From: Lindgomyces ingoldianus
Lineage: Eukaryota > Ascomycota > Dothideomycetes > Pleosporales > Lindgomycetaceae
Length of the DNA: 64,000 nt
Reading direction: 5' to 3'
Assembly (NCBI RefSeq): GCF_010093535.1
Contig: NW_022985191.1
Span: forward strand, 349,623 to 413,622
Shown: positions 10,529-21,193 of the stretch, piece after piece
Layout of the letters: each line of letters opens with the position of its first letter
Numbering within the stretch: position 1 is the first letter of the stretch
Notes under the pieces: model-generated
Databases searched by the model: none
The model's input: the letters and a program-made list of their open reading frames with translations, nothing else
What the model was told of the DNA's origin: nothing
Program-made: the position numbers and the translations under genes

Positions 10529-11322
10529 GTGCTAAGCTAAAAACCTTATATGTAACTAGATTACCTATATTATAAAAATAAAGTTTTTACTATGCTTTAA
10601 AGTAGCTTATAATGCTATAATTACTTCTAGTAATATCTAAGAAAAGTTGTAAAGCGCTAGATTAGTTCTTTTTAACTTATAATAAGTTATAATAGACTTT
10701 AATATAAAGTTATGCACTTTATTACTACTAATACCTATACATAATAAGCCTTAGCAGTTGTAAACTTTAAGTAATACTCTAAAACTTAGGTTATAATTAA
10801 TGCTTATAAAAATAAAAATTTAAAAGCATATAAATAGTTTACTAACTTCTATAGTTAAGGTGTTTAAAAAAGTTTTTAAAAAGGCAGTAATAATTACATA
10901 TAAGCTAGTATTAGTGTAATAGAAAATTACTAAGCTTTAAGTAGCTAATAAGGCTACTATATAATATAAATTACATAAAAAAGTAGATTAAAGTAAAAAA
11001 AACCTTAATAATTTAAAAAGGCCTATACTTAACAGCTCTAAAAAAGTTTACAGCGTGTAGTAATAGAAAGAAGGTAAAGAAGCAGGTGTAAGCTAAAGTA
11101 GGTAAGCTATTCTAAAGGCGCTGCAAATAGTGCAATTAGACTAGGCATAACGCGCAAATGTGTAAGCAAGAAGCAGAAGTAGTATCTAAATAATATTCTA
11201 GGCTGTACTGTACTATATAGTGCTAGAGCAGGTTGTTATAGGCTATAATAGAGTTTATTAGAGTGTAGTCTTAGCAAAAGTAAGCAACTTAGGTGTGTAA
11301 GCAACTCGCTTGTAAAGTACGT
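10529..11322 (+). pseudogene. Decayed 3' end of a pogo/Fot1-like transposase gene with its right terminal repeat
   Basis: Near 11119-11175 a zinc-knuckle-like block can be read through stops: Arg-Cys-Lys-x-Cys-Asn-x-Thr-x-His-Asn-Ala-Gln-x-Cys-Lys-Gln-Glu. This CCHC arrangement is common at the C terminus of fungal pogo-type transposases. The segment closes with the same terminal sequence as copies A to C (CTTAGGTGTGTAAGCAACTCGC..AAGTACGT, ending at 11322) followed by TA. It is probably the remains of the autonomous element that mobilised the palindromic copies. The upstream part is too decayed to place domains. Confidence 0.6.
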
Positions 11323-11324
11323 TA

Positions 11325-13127
11325 GTATACATTATTTTTTATAGCATGTAGAGTGTTTATAATTAGTTTTAATTACAACTTAAAACACCTTTTCTAGGTA
11401 TATAGCTTTAAAAGTAAGATATAGAATACTAAATAAACTTCTTTTAGATTAGGTAGGTCTACTTTATACGCCTCTATACTAATCTAGCTTATAACTTTTT
11501 TAGTTTTAAGAACTTCTAGTCTAACTTTTTTTTAGCCTTATTAATTTTATATGTTTATTAAAGACTAATACCTTATTTTTTACTTATAGCTATATATGCT
11601 TTTATTATTTATTTATATACTTCTTTTAATATACATTTATAGTAATAATTTTCTTATAGCATTTTAACTATAGAGCAAGTGCTTTTACAGTAACTCTGTT
11701 TACTATGTGCAATTCCCTCTAACTTAAGAGTTCTCTAGGCTAATCTAGCCTTCTTAGGTTTGCTCTGTAGTATGCTTAAAAAAAGTAACTTTTATAGTTA
11801 CATATACACTATTATTATACATAAATTTTACTATTAGTAACTACATTACCTAATTATCTTATTTTAGGTAATAGTAATATTTAAGGTACTATTCTAGAGT
11901 TTAGTTTTGTCTTTTAGTCTGCCTATTAGTTTTAGAATAGTAAGCTAATAAGAAAAATTTTTTATGTGCTAAAATAGTAATAAAAACTATCTTAGTACTT
12001 TAAGTTTATTATTAGTTTTTAATGAAAAATAATGTTCTTTAAAACTTTATAAAAGTAAATAACTTTTTTTAACTAAACTTTTACTAGGTTTAAAGCCTTC
12101 TAATTAGCTTTAGCTAGCACATAGTAGGCTATCTTAGTAAGATAGTCTACTATTATAAGGATTACATTATATACTAACTCTAAGTATTTATAAGAGAGCA
12201 GCTGCGTTATAAAATCTATTGTAACATCCTACTAAAGCCTATTAGGTAGTAGTAAAAAGTAAAAAAGCCTATATAGGCAGTGTTATAAAGCTACTAATTG
12301 TAACGGCGCAGGCAAGACAATAGGTCTGAATGCGGTGGGAATCCACTCAGAGGCATATGGGAGTGCGTAGGGACTCTGAACCTGGGAATGCCATTAACAC
12401 CTATAGGCCTTGTATAAAAGGATATTAGAAAACTACTAAGCTAGCTATAGAGGCAAGGGGCAACTAAATACATAAGGGAATAGGGGTAACAGCAGGGGAC
12501 TGGGTCGAGTCATAGTCGGGGCCGATACAGGGACCCTTTGGATAGGATCCGAGCGACCCGAGATGGAACGATTCGTAGAATCGTTACACTAATTGTTTAC
12601 CTCTTAAGTAGTTATTATAGTACACTTTTATGTCTTTTTTAAGCTTTTTTAAGTTATATTAATATATAATCTTTTTAAGCGTCTTCTTTACACTAAAGTA
12701 GCCTACTAATAGGCTATTATAGCACTCTTAGAACGCTTCTGCCTTCTCTTAGTCTATTATTAAGGTTTTTCTTCTTATATTAGCTATAGCATATTATTCT
12801 AGCCTATTCTAGAGATAAGTGTTTTTATTAAGGTTCTTTTTATTTTTTATTTACTCTTAGTGTCTAATAAGTCTCTTTTATTATAGTTTTCTTTAATACC
12901 TAATATAAAATCTTTATTATTGTCTTTCTCTAGTTCTTTACTTATAGCTCTTTTAGAATCTAGCTGTTTTAGCCTTTATTTTTTTAAAATAGTTTTTAGC
13001 TAAGCCTAAAGAATTTTAAGAACATATAATAGCTATAACTATTAATTTCTTTTTATAATTTTATTAATTTAAAAGGTTGCGCATGTTTATTACATATGCT
13101 ATATTTCTCTTTTAGGAAGGCTATTAT
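11325..13127 (-). pseudogene. Minus-strand Ty3/gypsy pol relic (integrase)
   Basis: On the minus strand about 12225-12100 translates, with few breaks, to an integrase core: VTIDFITQL..YKY..VYNVILIIVDYLTKIAYYV, the usual DFI..LP..VDRLTK pattern. Surrounding sequence on both sides is decayed and of the same AT-rich type. The relic is interrupted by family X copy 4 (12299-12588). Its LTRs could not be identified, and its outer limits are approximate. Confidence 0.65.
12299..12588 (+). mobile_element. LTR-like family X, copy 4
   Basis: This 290-base copy runs from TGTAACGGCGCAGGC to GAATCGTTACA and is flanked by CTAAT (12294-12298 and 12589-12593). It keeps many CpG and CpA sites, so it is among the youngest copies. 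It is inserted in the minus-strand gypsy relic. Confidence 0.85.
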
Positions 13128-13415
13128 TGTAACGACTCTCATGAATCGTTCCATCTCAGGCGTCCCAGAACCTCTGGAAGGCCCCCGTATCGGCCCCGAC
13201 CCCGACCTGGCTCTAACCCCTGCTGTTACCCCTATTCCCTTATGTATTTAGTCGCACCTTGCCCCTGTAGCTAGCTTAGTAGTTTTCTAATATCCTCTGT
13301 ACAAGGCCTATAGGTGTTAATGGCATTCCCAGGTTCTGAGTCCCCACGCACTCCCATATGCCTCTGAGTGGATTCCCACCGTATTCGGACCCATTGTCTT
13401 GCCTGCGCCGTTACA
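13128..13415 (-). mobile_element. LTR-like family X, copy 5, inverted
   Basis: This 288-base copy is in reverse orientation, from TGTAACGACTCTCATG to GCGCCGTTACA. The neighbouring five bases differ (ATTAT before, AGGAT after), so no clean duplication is seen. Either one side was deleted or the junction formed by recombination. It is little decayed. Confidence 0.75.
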
Positions 13416-13571
13416 AGGATAGTATTGATAGACGAATCCTTGAGGAGACTCAGGGGTTCGTGAGAGGATATATATATATGTGCTGGGGCACGTGACGGGA
13501 CGTCATGTGCCCAAGGCTGGGCCGAGGGCTCTCCGGGGAGAGTCCGAGGCATGTCCAAGTTGACCGTGACA
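13416..13571 (-). repeat. Possible LTR fragment
   Basis: On the minus strand it opens TGTCACGGTC, like the opposite strand of the solo LTR at 6609-6810 (its right end reads GACCGTGACA). It is GC-rich and has a TATA-like (TATATATATAT) run at 13470-13481. The other end is not identifiable because copy 5 abuts it. Confidence 0.35.
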
Positions 13572-13792
13572 TAGGCATTACTTACATCCTCTATGTACAG
13601 CGTTAACTTTAAACAGCTGCCGCGCTTTGTAGGACGCTCTAGCTGCCTGGGGCGCCTAAGATGGAGTCTCCAGCAACGCAGCGTACGCTCGGATACCCTT
13701 GTAAGGACCTGGATCTCCTTATTGCAGTTCCCTGTCTTAATATAGCGTTTTGCAGCTGTCCAGGTGGCCTCTAAGTACTGTACGTTGACCAT
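13572..13792 (-). pseudogene. Truncated frame, possible transposon-derived N terminus
   Basis: An ATG at 13792 opens about 73 codons (MVNVQYLEATWTAAKRYIKT...) with a helix-turn-helix flavour (KEIQVLTRVSERTLRCWRLHL). The frame then runs into the LTR-like sequence at 13571 and loses sense. No complete gene is present. It may be the start of a transposase or regulator cut by insertion. The function is not recognised. Confidence 0.3.
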
Positions 13793-14057
13793 TAAGGGCA
13801 GAAAAAAGCGTAATTTTAAACTTTAGCTAGTGCCCACTCAGGGCGAACTGCAACACTAAAAATCAGCTTTAAAAACGATCAAAAACGCGTTGTTGGGGAT
13901 CAAAATGAGGGAAAATGTATATTGCTAACACATTTAGGTGAGCTCGGCATGTTTGGCCACATCCATGGCCGCATTGGCCAACTCGCTCGCCGCTAACAAT
14001 AGCACACTCGGACCATCCCACCACTCCAACTCCGCTGCCATTGCGCAGTAACCGCAA

Positions 14058-15190
14058 ATGAGAATGCTGCTTGGGCTTTCTGAATCTCTTCCCAGCCTCG
14101 TGGAGGCCAAGTTCAATGCGGCCAAAGCAGCCCAGAGCCTGATATTCTCGCCTACCGAGCTTGCCATTATCCGCACGTCAACTGGAATCCCGGTAAGTAT
14201 TCAAATCGCATAGTTGAGCCCCTTCGTACGCTCCCATTAACATGATCTTAGTTCCAGCTACGATATTGCCCAGCGCTCGCAAAGAAACCCGTACCGGGTA
14301 AAGACGATGCATCCGCTCCAAAGAAGAAACCTGACCCTTTTCACAATCCGTCGGCAGACCTGCTAATTGCCGATATCCCAACCCTGAACCCAAGCCATCT
14401 ACTGGTCCTTAATAAGTTTCCAGTCATCCGTGATCACTTCATCCTCGCCACGAAGACCAACAAGGAGCAGACACATGTTCTCGAGCAAGATGACCTGGAG
14501 GCAACGTATGCGTGTTTGAAAGCATGGCAAAATAACATGGAACAAGGCCACCAGAAGCGGCTGTTTGCCTTCTTCAATTCTGGAGAGCACAGTGGTGCCA
14601 GTCAGCCCCATAGGCATCTTCAGTTCCTACCAGTTGAGTGTATGAAGGAAGGCAAACAGTCCAAGGGCTGGGATTTGCTGATCGACATTATCTCATCGCA
14701 ATCTGACACAAGTCTGAAGCATGGTGTAGGCTGGCCTTCTGGACTCTTGCAGCATCCTGCCATCCCTTTCGCTCACTTCGCTTTGCGGTTGCCCTCAGAG
14801 CCAAGTGGGCCCCAGCTGCTTCTGGCCTACGATCAACTTTACCAGTCTGCAAAGAAAGCGGTCGAGGAGTACATAGAGACTAATCCAAGTACACTTGCCC
14901 TCCATCCTATAGAAGAGGGTTCCCTGCCTATTAGCTACAATATGGCAATGACAACCACAGCCATAGCTATCTGTCCGCGCCGAAGCGAAGGGCATACGCT
15001 GAGACACGATGATGGATCAGAGATTGGCCTCATTGCCTTAAACGGCACCACTCTTGGAGGAACCTTGATGGTAAAAAACCAAGAAGAATGGGATGTTCTT
15101 CGGACACAGTCGGGTCGTCTCGATTCAATTCTTGAGGCTATCGGCATCCCAAAAGAAGTACACCCACCGACACTCCATTCCAGAGTTTGA
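14058..15190 (+). CDS. Ap4A phosphorylase (ATP adenylyltransferase), Apa2 type
   Basis: Two exons, 14058-14192 and 14252-15190, give 357 residues. The enzyme family splits diadenosine tetraphosphate by phosphorolysis into ATP and ADP, controlling dinucleotide polyphosphate levels. The HIT-like signature HRHLQF is visible at about residue 150, preceded by NSGEHSGASQPH. Upstream blocks FSPTELAIIRTSTGIPF and NKFPVIRDHFILAT are family hallmarks. The 59-base intron is phase 0 with GTAAGT and TTAG ends, and splicing joins SSGIP-like to FQLRYCP, as in homologs. The start was chosen at the first in-frame ATG, with a second ATG two codons later. It is slightly longer than the yeast enzyme (about 325 residues). 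It is the first intact gene after the transposon block, with only 265 bases between its start and the last repeat-derived frame. Confidence 0.9.
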
Positions 15191-15525
15191 TCTTGCAAGC
15201 AAGTCAACTACTTACCTAAGTTGTTCATATAAATATTGACGCAATTTAAATGAGTGGAATTGACTACGCTTCACTTTTTGGATTCTGATGTCTGCATCCT
15301 GCAAGATGCACGTTTTGGACCGAGCTGCACTATCACGTGATGAGGCCGCGTCAACCCCAGCCTTGCAACTTTCGCGTGCATACTTAGTTCACACAGAAGG
15401 CCAGAATATTAGAACGGGAGCATAGGAGCAATTTATGGGGCTTAAATGTTAGTTACTTTTCGTTTACTGTCCAATCCCCGACTAGCACTTAAGCAAACCT
15501 TTAGTTTAAGGGCATTACCACCGGA
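15191..15525. other. Intergenic
   Basis: This is a spacer between two co-directional genes. No repeat or RNA gene was seen. It should hold the terminator of the upstream gene and the promoter of the downstream one. Confidence 0.6.
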
Positions 15526-16263
15526 ATGCCGCCAAACACACGAAGTAGGTCCCGGATATTCGGCTTCTTTAGCCTCCCAAAAGAAATCCGACTCATGATC
15601 TACGAACACCTTCCTGAATCCATCATCCATCAATTCGTATCCGAGAATTGCATAATTGAAGTCTCAGACAAAGTCTGCCCACCTGCCATCCTCCGCACAT
15701 GTCGACTCATCCACGCAGAAGCTAAGGGCCTCATCTTCAACCTCCTGCACCACAACGGCGCAAGAATTTGCATTACGTTCACCGGCCTGGACATCGACAA
15801 TCTCTTCCTCCTCTGCGACAAGCTGCAACCAAGTCGGCCCAAGGAACGAAAGCATTTCCAGCAAGGTCGTAATCTACCACCCTTGCACTCCTCCAACGCA
15901 CCCTTCGATTTCCAACTTTTCGAACTGCGGAGTTTCATGCGCACGCCTAAAGATCACGAGGTCCACGTCAACTGGTTTCCATGCAATCGGGCTAACTTAT
16001 CTGAGAGAAGGTATCTAGTGAGATTTATCAAGGACTTGGGGAAGTTGTATTGTGTGCTGTGGAATTATGCGTATACGGCTAGTGTCTGGGATACTGAAGC
16101 TGAAGCTTTCATCCCACTTTTGGATTTCCTCCAGCAGCCTATTGTAGGTTGTAGTCGTGAGTTTCAGGCGCATTTGAGGGCAGATGGGTTTGTGACGTGG
16201 AAGGACATTTTTATGAGACCGCGTGGGCGGAGTGCGACGAGCACGTGGTTGCGTCTTATGTGA
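15526..16263 (+). CDS. Small 2EXR/F-box-like protein of unknown function
   Basis: A single exon of 245 residues. The N terminus has FFSLPKEIRLMIYEHL, the usual opening of the large fungal 2EXR/F-box-like family, followed by PAILRTCRLIHAEAK, its second conserved element. The C-terminal half (HVNWFPCNRANLSERRYLVRFIKDLGKLY) is not recognised. Such proteins are numerous and variable in filamentous ascomycetes, and for most no biochemical role is known. An adaptor role in ubiquitin ligases is often assumed. The ATG at 15526 is the first in the frame. No signal peptide or membrane segment is apparent. Confidence 0.75.
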   Translation: MPPNTRSRSRIFGFFSLPKEIRLMIYEHLPESIIHQFVSENCIIEVSDKVCPPAILRTCRLIHAEAKGLIFNLLHHNGARICITFTGLDIDNLFLLCDKLQPSRPKERKHFQQGRNLPPLHSSNAPFDFQLFELRSFMRTPKDHEVHVNWFPCNRANLSERRYLVRFIKDLGKLYCVLWNYAYTASVWDTEAEAFIPLLDFLQQPIVGCSREFQAHLRADGFVTWKDIFMRPRGRSATSTWLRLM

Positions 16264-17239
16264 AAAGGGGAGACAGGTATTTGGAGGAGGATTGATATGT
16301 TCGCATTAAGTAATGACACTAAGGGTACATAATATCCATTCCCTAGTACCCTTGGTCAATACTGCTCTGTCTATTTGTCTAAATCTCATCTTTCCCTACT
16401 TCTCTAGCCTGGGCCAAAACACACAGCCCTATCCAAAAAGATCACCATCCCTACCACTTTACCCACTCCTAAGAACCCCACTCCCACCCCCGAAAAGACA
16501 AAAAAAAAAACCAAAAAGAAACTCCACACATACCAGAGAGAGTCCAGATACACCGTAAGGTTTTCTGTTGTTCAGCTTGAAACTCTATACTCAAATCAAG
16601 CCTACTCGAACCCTAGGTGTAGTATGCGTCAGCTAGGTACTAGTCAAGTATAGATTGACTTTTTCCCCCGCTAGACTACTAAGAGTGAGCTATTATGAAA
16701 GAAAAGAAACTTTCAAGGATTTATATATTGATAGAGATAACTAGTAAAAATATTATTTGTTCCTAGGCTAGAGGGGAGTGTCTGTTGGAAGTGAAAGGTG
16801 GGTGCTTGGGCCAAGTGACTTGGTAGATAGAGAGAGATGAAAGGGTTCTTCGTTTCTCTGTTTTGGCGGTGTGGTTCGCGATTTGTGAGCGTAATTTATG
16901 TACGTGCGTTTCAGGGAATACTATATCTACGACATGCAGAAAGGAGAACGACGGTTAAGATGTATTCTTACTGTGCGAGCTTAAATGAAGCCTCGCTATA
17001 ATTGTAATAGGCCGGCCTCTCTTATGCAGGATATTTTGCCATCAGGAAAGGTTAAGCAACATCATCCTTGAATTCCATCCCAACCATCAAAGCGTACTCA
17101 ATCAACACACAATTCGACAGCCAATTCGCTGGATACATAAGCTAGACGCAGTCAGATACATGATAGCTTCTATAGTTTATCCAAATATGCCATATCAACA
17201 CACAGACACTACTTCACCCCACAAGCCTGCAACCTGATG
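16264..17239. other. Intergenic between convergent genes
   Basis: Nothing coding is supported. There is a run of A and CA-rich sequence near 16500-16530. Frames here have no family resemblance. Confidence 0.6.
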
Positions 17240-18619
17240 CTATTGCTGTCTAAGCATCCTTAACCTCGACCTCATCATCTTCCCTTGGGCGGTCTGACAC
17301 CAAAATCGATAACCAATGCCGCAATCTACTGGAACCTCAAGACCTTTGTAATGCCACCTCCGCTTCTGCCAATTCTCCTGATCTAACTGTTCTAGAAGAA
17401 GCTCCAGTGCATCGACCTCCGCCCCCTCCTCTTCTCTCTGCCAGCCCGTGCTCTTCGCAACGGCGATGTAACGCAGCCTGCCTAGAAACCGTTGATCCAT
17501 TAACTCGAAAAGATCGACCGGCATGAAGCTCGTTTGTCCATCAACATCTCTTGACCCGCTCGTGACTAGTGTCAAGCTCTCTAGCGGCTTGGCGTGCTCC
17601 CACATATCTGGCGAGAACCCCTGCGGCATGCTCCCGAAATTGACGTCGATGTAATCGATTGCAATGGTCAAGGATTTCAAGTCCGGAACCCATTCCATCA
17701 CATTATTCAGCCTGCCCTGTTTGACGTATGGGAGATCGCGCAGTTCTACATGGAGTAATTTGTTGGAGAGATTTCGAAGCAAGTTCTGCACGTCAGCAGC
17801 GCCAAGTCTAGGGCAATGAGATATCGATAGGGACGTCATGGTTGGCGGGAAGCTATTCGGCTGCCGGTTGATATCGCCCAGAAACTTCTCATGAACATGG
17901 CCGGAGAGTTGGAGGTGGCGGAGCATGGGGGGCCATTTCACGTTCATGGACATGGACCCGCCGTCATAGCCGTTCGAGCAGCGGGGGAGGTATATTTCGG
18001 TAAGCTCCGGCAGCTGCCGCACGGTTTGGTTGAGCGCTTGATACGAAATGCACTCGGACACGAGAGTCAAGTTGAGGATCTGAAGTTTCGTGCATTTCGA
18101 CAAGGCAGCCCAGCAGTTGATCGCGAACGAAGCCTGCGGTGCAATGAAGACCTCCAAATTGTTCTTCGTCCGTCCTAGCAGTCTTGCCGTGATGGCCTTG
18201 TTGCCCTGATGGACAATGTGAGACAGATCGAGCATCTTAACCAGCCCCGCCAGCTCACTCTTCCGTATGTGTGCGTTAATCGATGGACAGATCGTTCGAA
18301 CGAAAAGCTCGAAGTGCTTTCCTTCAAGGTAGGGTGAATCGTAGAGCCGGCGGATTCCTACATCGTACCACTGCCTGAACTTATTAAAATTTTCTACGTC
18401 GAGGCCGCCATCTTATTTGCAGAATTCTCACCTAGATACAAGACAGAAAGAGGCAAGAGTCGACTGGGACTGCGCTCCTCGCGGCATGTACGACAGAATT
18501 TCGAGGAGAAGTTCATCAGGAAGGTGCATGAAGGGCTTAACTGATTGCGGGGAGGTTGATAGTGATTTGGGAGATGACTTGCTACCAATTATGGGCACAA
18601 TGTAGGTAGAAACATCCAT
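17240..18619 (-). CDS. F-box/leucine-rich-repeat type protein
   Basis: Two exons on the minus strand (18619-18432 and 18374-17240) give 440 residues. The 57-base intron (GTGAGA..TTCAG, phase 2) joins LASFCLVSR to QWYDVGIRRLYDSPY, a typical F-box continuation. The F-box is at about residues 29-65 (FMHLPDELLLEILSYMPRG). The rest contains spaced leucine-rich segments (LQILNLTLVSE, LRHLQLSGHVHE, MTSLSISHCPRLG, LLHVELRDLPYV, LKSLTIAIDYID). The family recruits substrates to SCF ubiquitin ligases through Skp1, and the substrate is unknown. The frame is open upstream to an ATG at 18826, but that extension is low-complexity and charged, so the start at 18619 is preferred. Confidence 0.75.
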
Positions 18620-19078
18620 GCTTAGTGGGTTCGTGGTTGGTGCCAACCTTGGGATTATTGTTTGGAGGCGTCGGTGGCTTTGCACGTGTTGGACCTCGGG
18701 AAAGTGACGCACTTCCTCTAATTCTTGGCGTTGCCTTAAGTCCGCCAAATGCCGAGCTTCTCTATGCCTTAGCAAGCTCCTTCCCTTGCCACTCTTCTCC
18801 ATCTCCATCTCGTCGCGCATTTTCATACTAGCTACAAGGTCAAGATATGAAATGTATTGAATCAGTTAATCGCTAAAGAGGCAATGCGAGCAATGCCAAA
18901 GTTACTTCGGTATTCAGGCTATGTTTCTTCACTAGGGGTCCACAAATTACTCTCACTCATTTAAATTCTCAGTGGTTCCCTCAGAGGACGTAAACATTGC
19001 ATTTGCTAAATGGCTCGCTCCCGGCACAATTGCACCAACATTCCAGCTTCATCTCCACTTCTTGCTCCTCGCCACTCT
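18620..19078. other. Intergenic
   Basis: It contains the 5' region of the F-box gene and the 3' end region of the transporter gene. The first 200 bases are an open, charged reading frame on the minus strand that may be 5' leader. No other feature was seen. Confidence 0.5.
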
Positions 19079-21193
19079 CTAACCAGCATGGAGCTTCGAT
19101 TCAGACATGTCCAAGCGGTGTTCGATGTCCTCGGCCTGAGCACGAGTGCCAATATGACCCGTCGGAAGCATGTTGAGGTGATCCTCCTCCTTGTCGAGCT
19201 TTCGATACTGGAACCAGAAGATGCAGCCGCCAATGAAGCTAATTACAGCCATGGAGCCATAATTCCAGACGAGGAGTGGGTCCAATAACAGTGGAACAAA
19301 GGCCTCACCAAGCGCAGCGGATAGGGCGCTCTGGAAAAGACAGAAAGCCTGGACGAGGGAACGCATGTTCTTAGGTGCCTTGGTGTAAGCATACTCAAGC
19401 GACGTGACGGAGGCCAGGATCTCAGAGAACGCGATCAAGACGTAGCAACCAGTCTGAGCCCAGACGTTGATCGGAGACGTGCAACCATCGTCGCTAGCAT
19501 GGTAGCCACAGGGGGATGTCTTGTAGATGTAGTGCTGGAGAACTGCAGCCCAAACCATCGCCGCGCTACCGAGGAAGAATCCGGCCGTGATTTTCTTGAT
19601 GGGCGTGAACTTGATCCCACGCTTACGGAGCATTGGGTAGACAACGAGATCCATCAACGGCACAAAGATCATGATGGCGAAGGGGTCGAGGTTGTTAAGC
19701 ACATCATTCGGCACCCCATGGAGGGACATGGTGTTCGCTTGCGAGGTCAAGTTTCCATTGATTTGGTTATAGGTGAGCCAGTACAACTGCGATTACGTAA
19801 GCAGGAGGACATTCTGAGTTGCTTCAGGTACGTACCGGATACCACAAGAAGACACTGCAGGCTGCCCAGCCACGAGCGACCTCATCCACCCAAGCGTCGT
19901 CGAAGTTCATCCACGATGGCCTAGAAGCTCCCAAATGAGAAGGCTGTGGAGAAATTGTCAGCTAAAACTTTCCACTGCTTGAGATGAGTTGCACGTACCT
20001 TGACGTTCTCCCAGAAAGTGCCGTCATTCCAATGCCTCCAGGTGGCCAATGGATTCAAATGCCAACGTCCCTTCAAGGCCAACCAAAACAGCTTGCAAGC
20101 AGGAGCCAATACACTACCCTCCGGTGGTCGCAAGATGTACCGCTTCCTGCAGAAAGCCAAAACCGGGAAGCAGGTTAGGAAAAAGAGAGTTGGGATGAGA
20201 TAGGCTAGGTAGAAGCCAACATAACGTTCAGCATACACCATACCGAGCTGACCAATCAAGGCACCGACATTGATGAAAAGGTAGAACCAATTGTAAATTC
20301 GGGTCGTGGTGACGGCCGGGTCTACAATGACTCGTTCTCCCTTCTTAGTGGTCTTGACGTGCATGGCCTGACGGGGTATCTGTTCAACAATGAGGGGCGA
20401 GATGTTTGGTTTGAAACAACCAGTGCCGACGCCCATGATGATGAGACCGACCATGAAGAGACCAAGAGAGTTGTGAGGCCTGGCGATGAAGTACGGGGCA
20501 GCAGACGCAGTGAGCAGGACGTGACCGATTTCAGCAACGATGACCGCATAGATGATAGTCTTGAATCGTCCAAGGTACGTGTCGGCAATGTAGGCTCCCA
20601 GAAGCGGCATGACATAGACCCAAAACTGATTGAAGGTCGTCACACCAGTGGAGGTCTGTTGCCCAAGACCCAAAGCACCAGGGTGGGCATTGGAAGCGCT
20701 GGGATTGGGAGCCGCCCCAGTCGCAGTACCCGGGTTTGGCTTCTGAATGAAATTGGTGAAGACAGCAGTCGTACCGTAGTATGACCTGGAAATGGAGTCA
20801 GGGAAGCTAAATTAAAGAAATTTAGGAAGATAGACTCACATGCGCTCCACCAGCTCGACGAAGGCGATTGTGTAGACCTTCCACGGGATCTTGTCGGGGA
20901 CACGGCGGAGAGTGTGGAGTTCTTCCTCGGTGGGAAGTGTGGTCACATCGATGTACTCGCTCTGGAGAGTAGCCTCACCAGCATAGACTGGCGGCACCTC
21001 GATGGAGTGCTCAGCGGCTGAGAGCTTGCGCTCTGGGTCGCCGGAGTGGTCCTTGAGGGCGGGGTCCAGCCGAGGGCCGATTTGCTGCGTATGGAGCGTT
21101 AGCTCGAGATCTTGTGGTGGTAGCAGACGGCGGAGGTGGGCAGGAAACAGTTGCAATTGCGTATCTTACAGCATCTTCGATATCACCTGGCAT
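19079..21193 (-). CDS. POT/PTR-family oligopeptide transporter
   Basis: Five exons on the minus strand (21193-21170, 21084-20840, 20785-19999, 19943-19836, 19786-19079) give 623 residues. The family is a proton-coupled importer of di- and tripeptides at the plasma membrane. Motifs seen are ERMSYYGTTAVFTNF in helix 1, then FWVYVMPLLGAYIADTYLGRF (PTR2 signature 1) and GTGCFKPNISPLIVEQIP in the next helices. Many hydrophobic segments follow, including FWLAYLIP-like and FIGGCIFWFQYRKL. The N-terminal 85 residues are hydrophilic and probably cytosolic. The first exon is only 24 bases (MPGDIEDA). All four introns are short (49-85 bases) and keep the frame. No partner gene lies next to it. Confidence 0.9.

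Larger units (their letters stand above)
1..13800. other. AT-rich RIP-decayed transposon compartment
   Basis: The whole stretch is strongly AT-rich, dominated by TA dinucleotides, with almost no open frame of useful length and with recognisable transposon proteins riddled with TAA and TAG codons. This is the pattern known for repeat-induced point mutation in ascomycetes, where CpA becomes TpA. Islands of normal composition inside it are younger or shorter insertions (near 6.61-6.81, 8.95-9.24, 9.37-9.98, 12.30-12.59 and 13.13-13.57 kb). Composition switches to normal gene-bearing sequence at about 13.8 kb. The first 90 or so bases are also of normal composition and unassigned. Confidence 0.9.

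Noticed and set aside
13271..13792. 173-codon minus-strand frame read as one protein
   Set aside because: It crosses three unrelated units: a truncated frame, an LTR-like fragment and family X copy 5. Only the first 73 codons might be ancestral coding sequence.
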